From: Balanoglossus misakiensis
Taxonomy: Eukaryota; Hemichordata
Reading direction: 5' to 3'
NCBI GenBank assembly: GCA_040954595.2
Contig: CM082595.2
Location: forward strand, 1,550,001-1,614,000
Length of the DNA stretch: 64,000 bases
The first letter of the stretch is position 1. Each line of letters opens with the position of its first letter. Shown one piece after another: positions 50,336 through 61,900 of this stretch. The notes below the pieces were generated by a model, which was not told the DNA's origin, made no database searches, and saw nothing but the letters and a program-made list of their open reading frames with translations. The position numbers and the translations under genes were made by a program.

Positions 50336-52680
50336 AGACGAGAGGCTGTGAAGTTTGATGGTCACACACCCAAGAAGTATTAGACCAACGCTTTATCAAA
50401 AATACAATATACATTACTTACAATTATTATATTATGTAGACTTATTATACCATATATATCTTATTTTCGTTGTATTTTCCTCGGTATTTACCAAAACATT
50501 ATAGTGAATGAGTTATATTTGAGAGTTCGTTGACAAAAAAGAAAGACTGTGCTACGGAGTAAGCATTTACATATTTCGTCGGTAATCAAATGTTCAGAAA
50601 CACTGCACATTTTCGTTATTCCTAGTCAGCAGTGTTTGTTGACTTTAAGAATTGTCTTTGGTTTGTATAGTAGTATGTTTGATTCAAATTTTTGTGCTGA
50701 TATTTTTTTTTGTTTACAGGCAGCTCAAGCGTCGCATCATTTATTGTTTTGTTTTATTTTTGCATTTTCGTGGTCTGAATTTGTTTGAGAACTGTTTATT
50801 CTGGAACTTTATACCGAGGGATAGAAATGCTTCTTGGTTATTATTATAAACGAGGTTTTGCTTTGCAGACTGTTTTGGGCTTTGTAAAGTCGTGGCAAAG
50901 TTTCAGATGGATTCGTCAGAAAGCGACTGTCGTTCACTCGCAAATGCCACATTTCTGTCCGAGCGAAATTTCCAATTTTAAAAAGTAATAAGTGAAATTG
51001 TTATCATGATTTCTTACTTGAATTTTATAATAATAGAATCATAATTAATATCGGATGACAGTTCAGTATCACATTCGTCTTGTTCGATAATTTTTTGTAT
51101 GTTTAACTTTGGACATATAGGTAATAAATCTGTGATTCTCGAATAGAATATGGCCATATTCGTTTTTTTGACGATGTTGCTGTAGACTCCAATTTGTCTC
51201 TGTATATGCGGCTGTACCGTGTACGTGGGTGTGCTACAAGGGGCGGCGATATTGTCTGATGGCCTCCAGTCTGCATTTTCCCTTCAATATCTGTAGTTGT
51301 ATTTATAAAAATATTTTATTCATATTACTTAGTGCCATTTTAGTTGAATGTTGCATAAATAATAGTGATTCACAATCTTCAATCAGCGAATGGTGACGTA
51401 GCTGTGAATGGAGAGTGGTAGAGTGCCCACTTACGTAATTTCGCTTTTATCTTGTGTATGTTACGTCACCACCTTTTGTGTTCTTAGCCCAGAGGTGTCT
51501 CTTGGCCGAGCAACGTGGCGATAAAAGGTATTTAATATTCTTTTTCGGGACGGCCTTTTTTCACATCAAAGTCAAGTTGAAACTCGACAGTAGTGTGATA
51601 CTATTATGTGTGGATGCGAAGTGTTGCGGGCCCTTGTATATAGCGTGTATGTACGGTATCTCAATTTTATTCGCAATATCGGGGGTGGGCGTGGCTGCAA
51701 TGATTGTAGCGCGTACTACATGTACTTCGCATATGCTGCGAACACACCAGTCAACCTAGCAGCACCCGCTACAATCATTGCAGCTAGGATGGGCGGTGTT
51801 ATATAAGAATCTGAATCAGTGCCTTGCTGTTCATGCACGCTTTTTCTCAGAAGTTCGAGCGAGAAAGCACCACCTTGCACAATGCCGTTACAAACGACAA
51901 TTCATCAAAGTTATCGTTCATCGGATTGGAAATAAAAAGTCCGGGCCAGGCGGGTGGATGATATGATGTTAAGTAACTGCTATCGCTCGCCATTCAATTC
52001 GATGTTGATGTTGTCTATTCATTCTTTGGATGCTCAATTCTATGGTTGTCACGTAGGGCAAGTTTTGAAGTTGTTGACAAACGGTCGCTGAAAGCCGAGT
52101 AGAAAGGCGCTCTCTGCAACTGGTACCGACGCGTACTACTTCTTTAAATAATCAATACCACGTCTTTGTATTATCGCTCTTTCACGTGTCTCCATCCTTC
52201 CACCACCTGGTACCTAAAACTCCCCTAAGTTGGCGCAAAAATGCCTCACGATACTCGCAGCACGTGAAATTGTCATCTTCATCTGATATGGGATGAAAAC
52301 GAAAATTATTATCATTACTTGTGTCAAGCGTGTCTGTGCTAAGAGTGCAGGGTTATAATTGACACTATTTTACGCCTGCTTGGTATAAATATCGTGATGG
52401 TTAACTCTCGATGTCTCATAGTGCAGTCAAAGAAACCAAGAGCTTTGTCAAGGTGAAACATCTCAGTTGTATTTGGTTTCAATATCTGAGTAATTTTACC
52501 AGAAAACAATCAGAAAATATCTTCCCAACCAATTTTGTTTTCTTTATCGGTGATTTCTGTATCGTTTCTTGATAATACATAGAGTTAACTTGAGCGATTC
52601 CGAATTTTTTCACTTTTTCCTCCCTGGTCACGAATTCTAGAACTCGCTAATTATTAGCAAGATGAGAGGCCCACTAAATG
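50336..52680. other. Scramblase 3' region and intergenic stretch
   Basis: No gene recognised. A distal AATAAA at 51123-51128 may end the scramblase transcript. An 18-bp perfect inverted repeat (51694-51711 with 51767-51784) is followed by a TATATAA-like box at 51800, but no coding exon was found for it. Confidence 0.45.
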
Positions 52681-52789
52681 TCACGTGTCAGAGACTTAGT
52701 TACGTAACCCAGCACCATATATAGGCGATCATAACTTGAGATCGGAGTATTCTTATCGGGGAAAAGAAAAATCATCGTGAACTTTTTCG
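52681..52789 (+). promoter_or_regulatory. Promoter and noncoding exon 1 of secreted peptide gene 1
   Basis: TCACGTG at 52681-52687, a palindromic TTACGTAA (PAR-bZIP/CEBP type site) at 52700-52707 and TATATA at 52718-52723 lie in series. A start near 52748 and the donor tttttcg|gtgagt at 52789/52790 define a short leader exon. Its end (gaactttttc) is nearly the same as the end of exon 1 of the next gene. Confidence 0.55.
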
Positions 52790-53163
52790 GTGAGTATTTT
52801 TTAAAAGTCTTTTATTCACTTCTTTATTCCTGCGGATGATGTCTAACTACATCCCTTGTACTGCCGAGCTATAAAATGTATATTTTAAATTTGTCCAATA
52901 AAAACAATATGTTTTAGTTTTAAGTTTAAAATTGGCAATTTTAGCAATTTTTATAGAATGCAAATAACCGTAACAAAAAGAAAATACTTCTCAAATCTCT
53001 CCTGTTTTCTGTTACCTCATTTGCGTTTTTGTTTCTGTGTTCGTGACACTGTCTGTAGATTTTCTTCCACGACGCTTACGTGTGTTTCGAGGTGACGTTG
53101 GATGTGCATTTTGAGTGTTTGTCTTTAGCTTCGGTTCTACATTTCATTACAGGAATAACCAAG

Positions 53164-53613
53164 ATGAGGAGCAGTCTACTTTTGGCACTATTCTTGGCCG
53201 TCCTGGCAATGTGCAGCCAGGCAGCCTTAGTTAGACGCAACACCGACATGATGAGCGAAAGACCCGAAGATGGTCCTGAACTTAGTAGACCGAGCGATGG
53301 GGAAGACCCGAACGCAGAACCCGAAGACAGGCCCGAAGATGGTGAGATGTCCGACGGCGAGGAAAGACCCGAAGATGACGAAAACCCAGAAGATGACGAA
53401 AATCCCGAAGATGACGAAAGACCCGAAGATGACGAAAGACCCGAAGATGACGAAAACCCAGAAGATGACGAAAGACCCGAAGATGACGAAAATCCCGAAG
53501 ATGACGAAAGACCCGAAGAAAAACCCGAGGGGAAACCACACAGAGGTGGTGGTAGAGGGCGCAAACCCTCGAGAGGTCGTGGTGGCTCCCGTCGTCATGG
53601 TGGTCGTGGTTAA
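53164..53613 (+). CDS. Secreted acidic-repeat protein with basic RG-rich tail (novel, gene 1)
   Basis: A single coding exon after an acceptor at 53152 (cattacag) encodes 149 residues. ATG 53164 opens a clear signal peptide (residues 1-20, hydrophobic core LLLALFLAVLAM, end SQA). Residues 21 to about 117 are strongly acidic; 53362-53505 consists of eight 18-bp units coding ERPEDD or ENPEDD. The last 24 residues switch to a cationic, glycine-rich tail with eight arginines, one lysine, two histidines and no acid (RGRKPSRGRGGSRR). Such an acidic pro-region before a basic tail resembles the layout of antimicrobial peptide precursors or matrix proteins, but no family is recognised and the function is unknown. 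No paired cysteines are present. AATAAA at 53831-53836 is the likely polyadenylation signal. The gene sits next to a similar one at 54898. Confidence 0.75.
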   Translation: MRSSLLLALFLAVLAMCSQAALVRRNTDMMSERPEDGPELSRPSDGEDPNAEPEDRPEDGEMSDGEERPEDDENPEDDENPEDDERPEDDERPEDDENPEDDERPEDDENPEDDERPEEKPEGKPHRGGGRGRKPSRGRGGSRRHGGRG

Positions 53614-53830
53614 GACAGTGATGACAAAGATCCATTGTCTTCTTAGAGAAGTGTGCGTTTGCAATTACCCTCCAAACACATATCGCCCCAGAGTCTATTG
53701 GCTCCCTTTCGCTTTCATAACTGGTGTGCTGTTCTCGACAAGACAATGATGATAGCTCATCTTATAATCATATGTCATGTTTTTTTTAAAAGAATTAACA
53801 GTAATGTCCGTCTTGACATCTACTCCATAA

Positions 53831-53836
53831 AATAAA
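53831..53836 (+). terminator. Polyadenylation signal of secreted peptide gene 1
   Basis: AATAAA 218 nt after the stop codon. Confidence 0.6.
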
Positions 53837-54441
53837 ATTCATACTTTGATCAAATAGACGTGATTGTGCATTATTTGTCAACAATCTCTGGCTGGCATTA
53901 TAGTCTGTTAGCTGTTTTTCAATCCAGTCCATTCATATACCCATCGGGAAACTTGGTCCTGCCAAAAGTTCTGGATAAGAAATTCACTCTTTGAAATAAA
54001 CAATTTTCTGGTAATTATTGAGCCCAGAATCGCCTTAAATTATATATTTCCTGAAAGCTTACATATAGGTTAATTAAGAGTGACCATTGTTTACACAACT
54101 ATCACGTGACAAGGAATTTAAATAACCTTAAAAATACAGCTGTCTCAGTCTATTGTCCGCTTTGAATTCAAAATAGACTAAGTTGATGAAGCCCTAAAAT
54201 GGGACAGCCGCCTCTATTTTTTCCGTTTTGTTTTAAATCTCGGGAGAGTTATACCTAGCGGAAATGATTTTTTTCCTGGTTAGCGAAGCCAAAGCAAGGT
54301 CAGTATGGTTTTCACCATGGACGTACCACAGATACGTCCATTGGACAAATCGTTCGTTTTTGGCGCTGTATTGTTGATTGATTGATATGTAAAAATCAGA
54401 CAGTTACTTCACCCAGCGAAGATGCCAGTTGTCGGGTTTTA
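53837..54441. other. Spacer between the two secreted peptide genes
   Basis: No gene seen in this 600-bp stretch. Confidence 0.5.
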
Positions 54442-54564
54442 CCACGTGATTGTGGGTTAACCAATCAGAATTATCGCGTTTTTCTTATAAAAATTGACAA
54501 GATAAGGGGTCCAGAACACCATTTTTTATCAACGCGTTCAGCAAGCAGTGGCGAACTTTTTCAG
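54442..54564 (+). promoter_or_regulatory. Promoter and noncoding exon 1 of secreted peptide gene 2
   Basis: A CACGTG at about 54442, a CCAAT (aaccaatcag) near 54461 and TATAAAAA at 54486-54493 precede a start near 54516. Exon 1 ends gaactttttcag|gtgaga at 54564/54565. The acceptor of exon 2 ends at 54885. Confidence 0.5.
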
Positions 54565-54897
54565 GTGAGATTGCATAATTTTGTTCATGTGGCTTTGTCA
54601 GTATTTGGATTTCTAACACCGCGGCACCAAATTCTTTTCAGTTCACAAGCCATTTCGAATGCCTACAGTGGGCTGCGTGATTTCAGAGTGTAACCTCGAA
54701 ATTTCGTCTTGTGAAGTTCTTTTGAGTACCAGGTCCACCAGGTGTAACTTTATTTTCTTTTGCCCCCGTTGCTGAAACATTCGAAGGCGAGTGGTCCTTT
54801 TTTTCTGTTTTTCCGCTGTCCCAGTGTCGGTTGTATTAAGATTTCTCACGTCGTCTTCATTTTTGCAACCTTTCTTTTTTCACAGAGGATTTGCAAA

Positions 54898-55221
54898 ATG
54901 AGATTCGCTCTACGTGTGGCATTGCTGCTTGTCGTCCTGGCTATGTATTGTCATGCAGCCAGGCAAGGCATTGTTCGCAATCGGGAGGATGAGCACATGG
55001 ATAAAGACAGTACCGAGGATGAGTTCGAAGCTGGCGGTGGTGAATCATCCGAAAGTGAAGCGGATTCCGAAAACAGGACGGCGTCTGAATCGGACTACGA
55101 AGCGACGACCATGATAACAGATTCTCCGAGCAGTGAAGTTGAGACAACACCAAGAATTGCAAGCAGACCACCGCCAAGAAGAGGAGGAGTACTGAAAAAC
55201 ATGGGCAAGGGTCGTCGTTAA
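54898..55221 (+). CDS. Secreted acidic protein with basic tail (novel, gene 2)
   Basis: One coding exon, 107 residues. ATG 54898 follows a strong acceptor (tttcttttttcacag, exon from 54886). Residues 1-20 form a signal peptide with core VALLLVVLAM, very like that of gene 1. Residues 21 to about 86 are acidic and serine-rich (ESSESEADSE and similar) without the RPEDD repeat. The last 21 residues are basic: RPPPRR, then VLKNMGKGRR, with five arginines, two lysines and no acid. Gene 1 has the same plan: noncoding exon 1 ending in gaactttttc, signal peptide plus acidic middle plus basic end in exon 2. The two are therefore probably ancient tandem paralogues whose middle has diverged. There is no recognisable family; acidic phosphoprotein, mineral- or mucus-associated protein and peptide precursor remain possible. 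AATAAA lies at 55484-55489. Confidence 0.7.
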   Translation: MRFALRVALLLVVLAMYCHAARQGIVRNREDEHMDKDSTEDEFEAGGGESSESEADSENRTASESDYEATTMITDSPSSEVETTPRIASRPPPRRGGVLKNMGKGRR

Positions 55222-57245
55222 GGCGCCATACCACATATTTAACTACACAAGGACAACTTTTCGAGAACACTTATGTTGTTTTCAGTGTGTGCAGCTACCT
55301 AGATATGTTCTTCCCTTGCAAATCTTGTGGATTTCTTTCTTGAAGTCTATTTTAAAATAAGCACAGTGATTATTCGGTCAGAGTGTGTATTTTTAACAAT
55401 GTGGATTTTCAACATTTTAAACATGTATCGTTGTAATTTCATCACCTAATTTATTTCATTCTTGAATCCGTGATTGTCTTCGAAATAAAATTTTGTCCAA
55501 GCTGAGAGTTATTGTTCAGTGCCTTTCTATTCGGATTCGGGGCTGTACATCTGATTTTAATCAGATTGGGGCTCTGAAAGACCGGTTATTATATTGGTGA
55601 TTTCTGCCCCGGCGGTTGAATGAAACGACCCCCCCCCCGCCAGTCATTTTATATGCATATTCGTGCATGCCTTATCTGACAAGTACCCCAATGCGCGAAA
55701 AAATTCACACCACCCGCATTCAAAGGAGAAATGCTTCAATTATAATGCTCCAGGGTTTAATAAATTAATTCATGAAAGGGTCATTGTCACAGTTCATACT
55801 GACAATGCATTGATGTGTCAATCGCACTAGAGTTAAGAGTTAAGATTCTTTAGAGGAAATTGCCTTTCTCTGTCTGATCCCTCACTACAATGACAATAGC
55901 AATGCACTTATTTTACATTTGCCAAGTGTTCTAATAACGCATGTGATATGATTGATGGCCATTGTAGGAGCCTTGTGTGTGAATAAACACGTTTTCGTAC
56001 GCTATTATTCGATACATTTCTTATATCTGTATATGGGAAATTGGAAAAGGGCGTTGCACCTTCAACCTATAAAAACAAAATTAATTTTCTTTTGGTCGAT
56101 TGAGGGCGCTTAGGTTACTCCGGTTTTCTGAGTGGACCCTGAGTTTCTCACAAGAACATATAAATCTCAACGTAGATTTATTTTCCGCGCATCTGCCTTT
56201 TTATTTTATAACAATTAACAAAATGGCGTTTTATGTGTTTACTTTTTAGAAATGAATACTGCGCAGTGATGCGTTGCTGACCAGGTAACACCAGCAAGAC
56301 TTGTCGTCGAGAGAAACGAAAGGAACAGCCCTGCCGAAGTTTATCCGAAGATGTCTCCGAAGTTGGAGACAAGTGCAGAACGGACAATGAAGTGGGACCC
56401 GAAGAACACGAATTGGGAAATGACACACAGGTACGTACTATCAACAAAGCCCATATTGTTGTTGGTGACGAATGTAAGTCCGGACTTAAATTCAGTTGTC
56501 AACAATAACACGTAGGTGTATACTCAAAGGATTGTGCACAGCTGAAACCCTTTGGGAAATGGATCAAAAACTAGAGAGTGGCACCCCCTGTCTAGTGTCT
56601 ACGAACAGGCACACAGAAAGTGGCTTACTTTGCCCCTGTTTACATAACAACCACCAACATTGATCAGTTGATGGCAGTTCACTTTATCCTATATCCTTTC
56701 ATAAGCAACAAAGGGTAACCCACTCAAGGAAGTAACGTTTCCCGGGCGTTGGCGGAGCTGTTCACCTTCCACTGTGTAAGAGTAGTGTATAAGGAATTTA
56801 AGGTCAATGTCATAGCAACCACAACTATCTCTGACATCACAATGGCGTGCGACACAAGTGATAAAAACATAACTTGTTGTAGCGGATAATTGTCATTTAA
56901 TTGCGGACGTATCGTCTTTAATGAACCGTTCAGAATTGGTCAAACTTCCTGCAGCAACTATGTAGGGCCCGGAAAAGACGCATTAGTCTACCAAATTCCA
57001 AAGACTGTCTGTTTTATAAAGAGCCACCCTTTCTAAAAAATGGAACTGAGATGATGTAACCATGGCTAACAAATAGTTGGCGTGATGGCCCCCAACACAC
57101 ACCCATCCACATTGACGGTGACACGGACACACATTTCTGTTGATCGATCGTGGATAACACAAAGTGAAACTGACGGACCAATCGACTGATATAAATAAAC
57201 ATGTTGAATGTAGACACCCCTCTCTCTCTCGCTCTCTCTCTCTCT

Positions 57246-57296
<51 letters not shown>

Positions 57297-57810
57297 TTTC
57301 TCTCTCACTCTCTGTCTGTCTCTCTCTCTCTCTCTCTTTCTCTCTCAATATGTATGGGTTAACAAGAGACGTGTTTGTGATATGTGTTTTATACATAAAT
57401 GATTCGCTGCGTTTTGACAGTTGAATTACTCAGGTTGAGGACACCCTGACAATTAGGTTCAATCTGTACAGGCATAGTGATCCTTTAACATTTAAATCGA
57501 CATAATTGACAAAGTGGGGTGTGTTTTCGGTACAGGTCTTGACCTACGTGAACACAGCTATTGTACCATACTGACCCTTAAGGACTTAGCCCGTCTTTTA
57601 ACCACACACCGCCTACACGATACGCAAGCACAACCAGTCCGCACGCTTTAGTACAGGTATAACAAGACCAACCCTACGGAAGTCACTAAACGCGATTTGA
57701 AATGCCAATGTATTGGGTATCATAAACGCCGTGGTTTGATATGCGGTGTACTGTTATCTTCACACACAGGAAAAGACACCAATGTCGTTCGAATAGAGTA
57801 ATATTTCATA
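55222..57810. other. Intergenic stretch with CT microsatellite
   Basis: The 3' UTR of gene 2 ends near the AATAAA at 55484-55489. A long interrupted CT microsatellite runs at about 57216-57347. A possible exon at about 56287-56427 with a strong donor (acacag|gtacgt) has no partner and is not called. Confidence 0.45.
57216..57347. repeat. CT dinucleotide microsatellite
   Basis: About 130 bp of interrupted CT repeats; the open frames on it are artefacts. Confidence 0.9.
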
Positions 57811-58924
57811 ATGGCTTCAAGTCTCCTGACAAGACAAGGTAAGTCGTCGTTTTGTTCTTTAACAGGTAAAACTCGTGTGTGAAAACTTAAACATTATTAC
57901 ATCAATGTGAAATGGCTGAGTCAATATAAAATACTCGGTCTTTATATCATGTAACATCGGGTACATCAACAAATATTCCTGAAAACTTAAACATTATTAC
58001 ATCAATGTGAAATGGCTGAGTCAATATAAAATACTCGGTCTTTATATTATATAACGTCGGGTACATCCACTAATATTCCTATTTCATTATTTTTTCAGAT
58101 TTGAAAAAAATACTTGCGAAGGTCGACTTCTTCCTGTCTGTCGTTCTGTCGCGAGAAACTCTTTCGCCGAACACTGAAGCTTATCGTCAGCATGTTCTGG
58201 GCGAGTTGAACGTTGTAAACAGAGATAATTCCCCGAACAATGAGAAGGAAACGCGTAAAAACGCCGAGGCTTTACAAGTTGTAATGGGATCGCAAATTTC
58301 ACACGAGGGTGATGGAATTTCCAGCGAGAATAATAACACTGGCGAACGGCCCTTTGCGTATAAATTCAAGTTTGGGGAATACACTTCAGATGAATTCAAG
58401 TCTTCTTCTTTGGACACATATCTGGAAAAGACGGGGAATCCGGTAAGCGGTTTTTTTTCTCATTTGTCCGTTTTTAATTTAAAATTTTGTACCAAACAAG
58501 TAACTTCGCGAAACTTGACCTTCGCCCTTATGGCGAAAGAGTCGCTGAACCCTATGTGAGGTGAATACTGTAATTCAATTGTACATCCTTAAAAGAAAAT
58601 CTCCCCCAGGCTTTGGTTTGCCATGAACGCACTGACACTAAATGTACATGACCCATGGGAAATATTAACCAGGTGTAATTACTGAGTACATTTTCTGGTC
58701 TCTGGTCAAACCACAGCAACGGGAAATATGTGACTGTTCGTTTGTATTGGAATCACTTGACCGGAGCGTGGGTACCTTTTGCGGACAACTTTGAACCTGT
58801 GGTCATATATCACGGTCGTGCGCCTCAACTTGAATCTGCAATTTCCAGATTTCTCTCAGAAAAGGAAATCTCGATCTCGATCACTCAAATACCGCAGTAT
58901 TTAGTCGCGTGTTCATTTTGTTAA
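57811..58924 (+). CDS. Uncharacterised gene, at least two exons
   Basis: Exon 1 is 57811-57838 (ATG GCT TCA, donor caag|gtaagt). Exon 2 is 58099-58442 (acceptor tttttcag, donor ccg|gtaagc), and the junction keeps frame: MASSLLTRQDLKKILAKVDF and onwards for 124 codons. The product is hydrophilic with no signal peptide or membrane segment. A third block at 58717-58924 (acceptor ccacag) reads YVTVRLYWNHLTGAW and FEPVVIYHGRAP in a conserved-looking frame and ends in TAA. That frame needs two extra bases from the previous exon and exon 2 ends in phase 0, so either a small exon is missing between them or the block is read in another phase and stops early. I recognise no family. Expression and homologues would settle the structure. 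Confidence 0.45.
57881..58080. repeat. 100-bp tandem duplication
   Basis: 57881-57980 and 57981-58080 are two copies differing at about five positions, in intron 1 of the uncharacterised gene and reaching to 18 nt before its acceptor. Confidence 0.92.
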
Positions 58925-61900
58925 CACACACTAGAAGAATGTTTACCGGTTTTCAATCAAATCTATTCGACAAGCATGTCTATACAATGGTATAAAGACG
59001 TAGAGATGGGCTTTCTAAGTAGCTCATCCATTGTTGTGCCTCGTTTTACCTCTGTGACGATAATAACTTATGAATACGACAAGTCAAAGAAATCCTCAGC
59101 CAGAGTTCATCAAAGATCTGTTCAATTCTCGGTGAAGGCAACCCGTTATAATCTGCATGAAGGTCCAGGCTTTTTCTTCACTCGTCTGTTTCCTTTTACA
59201 ATTGTTCTTCTGAGACTTTGTCATCGTTCTTTGGTATCCTAACTCGGTAGTCGGTAACAATACCCAGTCCATCTAACGATCAGCGTGTGGAGGGTTGGGG
59301 TCGGGCGGACAGACGGACCAATCAATGAATGAATGAACTCTACTCATTTTCCAAGAAACATCCATTGGGCGTCTTTAACAATGTCAATGAGTTTTTTAAT
59401 TTTTCTTTGAAGAGGGGCATGCTACACATTCCATAGGCTTATATTAAATAGTCTTGCTATTGAATCTTCAAGGTCAAGATTTAATTAAAATTGTGTGGTA
59501 TTTTTCTCAGTAAACATAGGATCGTTTTAAATTTAATGACATCAGAGTTCACCTTGACACCTCAGAGCGGTCATGACCTAAGTTGGTGTTTACTCAAATC
59601 TATACCCCTTCTCTTTTCGGTAACAGCAGCTGCTGTCAGGGTTCAATGCATATTGACAGGTTCATGTTCAAGTGTAATAGCCGTGTCTTTGTTCGTCATT
59701 CGTCCTTGGCGATTTGGAACCAGAGCAGGTGAAATGGCTTGGGGTTGTCTTTTGGGGGATTAACTGTAGTAAATATTTATCGCTAGGAACTTGGAACCTT
59801 TTTAGGTGAAGGAAATCCCAAACCAGCTATAGTCATGACTGCTAAACGAAACTTTTATTTAACCACCTGGGTTTTTGTCGCCACACGACCATGGTTATAC
59901 AGAAATTTGAACTTGTGTATAACCATCGGAGTGTTCTTGTGTTTTGGACCATCGGTGGGAAGAGCTACGTGCTTGAGGCGAACGTCAAGATCATGTAAAG
60001 GTGTGTCTATGCGATCACACAGCGTGTCTGGGGCCTTGTCACTGTAACATTCCTTTCCAACTTCAACTGATTTGTGCTAATTTCACCTGCACGCTTCGGT
60101 GACGGTGCATTGTGCGTGAAAGGCTTGAATTCAACCGCATCCTTGTGATGTCCAAGGTGTCTACGAAAGACCATTAAAAGTCACCTGTCACAACTTGGCT
60201 ATCTAACTTTTTATTCCATGAACCAGTACTGGCGTACAGTTATACTCAGTACTGCTTCACCGATATTTACTTTATTAACTTAATCTGTGAATGGGTACAC
60301 AGATTAAGTCGTTAGCAGGTGCTAAATGGGAAATTCGATAGTTTGTGTTCTGGATTAGCAACTGATAAGACAGGACGAGGGAAGACATTAAACACTCACG
60401 TACATAGACATGACAGGTATCTGTGTTCACCTTTATTAAAGTTTATTGAATGTAAACACATTCCATTCCATTGTACGCGACTCTTTAATGAAATTCCGCT
60501 GCTTCTAAGTTCGCAGATACGTCAGTCTTGAAACACGTCAGAGATCTGGATTTGTTAGTCCAACAATAAGGCAAACATTAGCGAACACTTAGACACGCCC
60601 ATCTAACCATGCATGGGCATATGTAAATAAGAAGTGAGCATATTGTAAATATAGTGATGAAAGATACAGTGTGATTTTATATCATCTGGAGAAGAAGTTC
60701 ATGGAAAACTTACCAATGGGTAGTCGCACAGCGCCCTCGTGTGGCATGTGGTTGGTAAACCTGTTCAACTAAAAACTAGTACAAGATCTTCGCCCGTTAT
60801 GATTTTTGTCCACATTTTATTGACCAGGGAACATGTTCTTTTCATTTTTTATGGGACTGACACAATTAGAATTATATAAATGACAGAAATAAGGGTAGGC
60901 CAATATCGTGGTAAAAGTGACCATGGTATATAAATTCAAGTTTCGAAGTTTCTTCATCACTTGGAATGAACCATATCCTCACTAAAGCGGCGATATTGTG
61001 TACATGGATGCAGAAATGGGCAATTTTATGACATTACGGCAACGGACCACCTTTATCAAGCGACCTTCGCTTGGCTTTTGTCGACAAAGTAGCCGACAGA
61101 GAGTTTGGCTTTTTTTATTTAGTCACACACCGACCTAGAGATCAGTTACATCCGTGCGACTTCCTCCGCGGTAGAAATCAGTTTCTATGAAGTCAAACGG
61201 GTTTCCGCTGCTTCGCTTTTGATCATGGATGCCTCGGAAGTATCTTGTTATTACAGTGACTGTAAATACAGGCGTTGTTTTCCGAAAATACCATCGTTTG
61301 CAGGCGTATGTCTGGTGTATTCGAAAAAGAATATATGAGAAAGGATGCGCAGAAGGATCCTTGTCCAATCAGGTTAGAGTACCAGAACGAGGCAGGAGTT
61401 TCCCTTGAAGGTTTTTGAGTTTACTTGAAATGTGTCGTCTGTCAAGGTTGCGTTTGTAAAATGCATTGAATTAAGAGTAAGTACCATTCTTAAGTTGTGG
61501 TATTGCCTTAGAAAGTACGTCTGTAAGCCCTGGTTTCGTCTTTGTCATAAGATATTTCCATACATCTATCAGAAGCTAGTCTGGGCTCTAGGACTCGAGT
61601 CTGAGTCAGTCGCCGTGTTAAAGTATACATTTTGTTCCTCATGTTTTGAACTGGAAATTGATGTATTTTGTTAGATGTTCATGTGCAATATTCCGTCAAA
61701 TACAGAAAGGAGGTGTCGTCTGATAGAAGTGCTCGGTTGTACCACTCATCATCAGTTGATTATGTAGTTTCATCCGTCTGTAGCATCAACCTAATTCTCC
61801 CTTGCTACGAGTGAATTTTTTTTTGTTACATGTGCATGTGTCAAACCAATAAACAGACTTTATCTATCATCAGGGTACTTTGGAAGGTCGCTTCAGTATA

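Noticed and set aside
53227-53749. Long alternative and antisense frames over the secreted peptide gene 1
   Set aside because: They are shadows of the 18-bp coding repeat, whose length is a multiple of three and keeps all frames open. Only the frame with signal peptide and Kozak-placed ATG is credible.
56287-56427. Possible isolated exon with strong donor (acacag|gtacgt) and open frames
   Set aside because: No good acceptor tract, no partner exon and no family resemblance; left as unassigned.
56983-57424. Open frames rich in RE or SL dipeptides
   Set aside because: Produced by the CT microsatellite.
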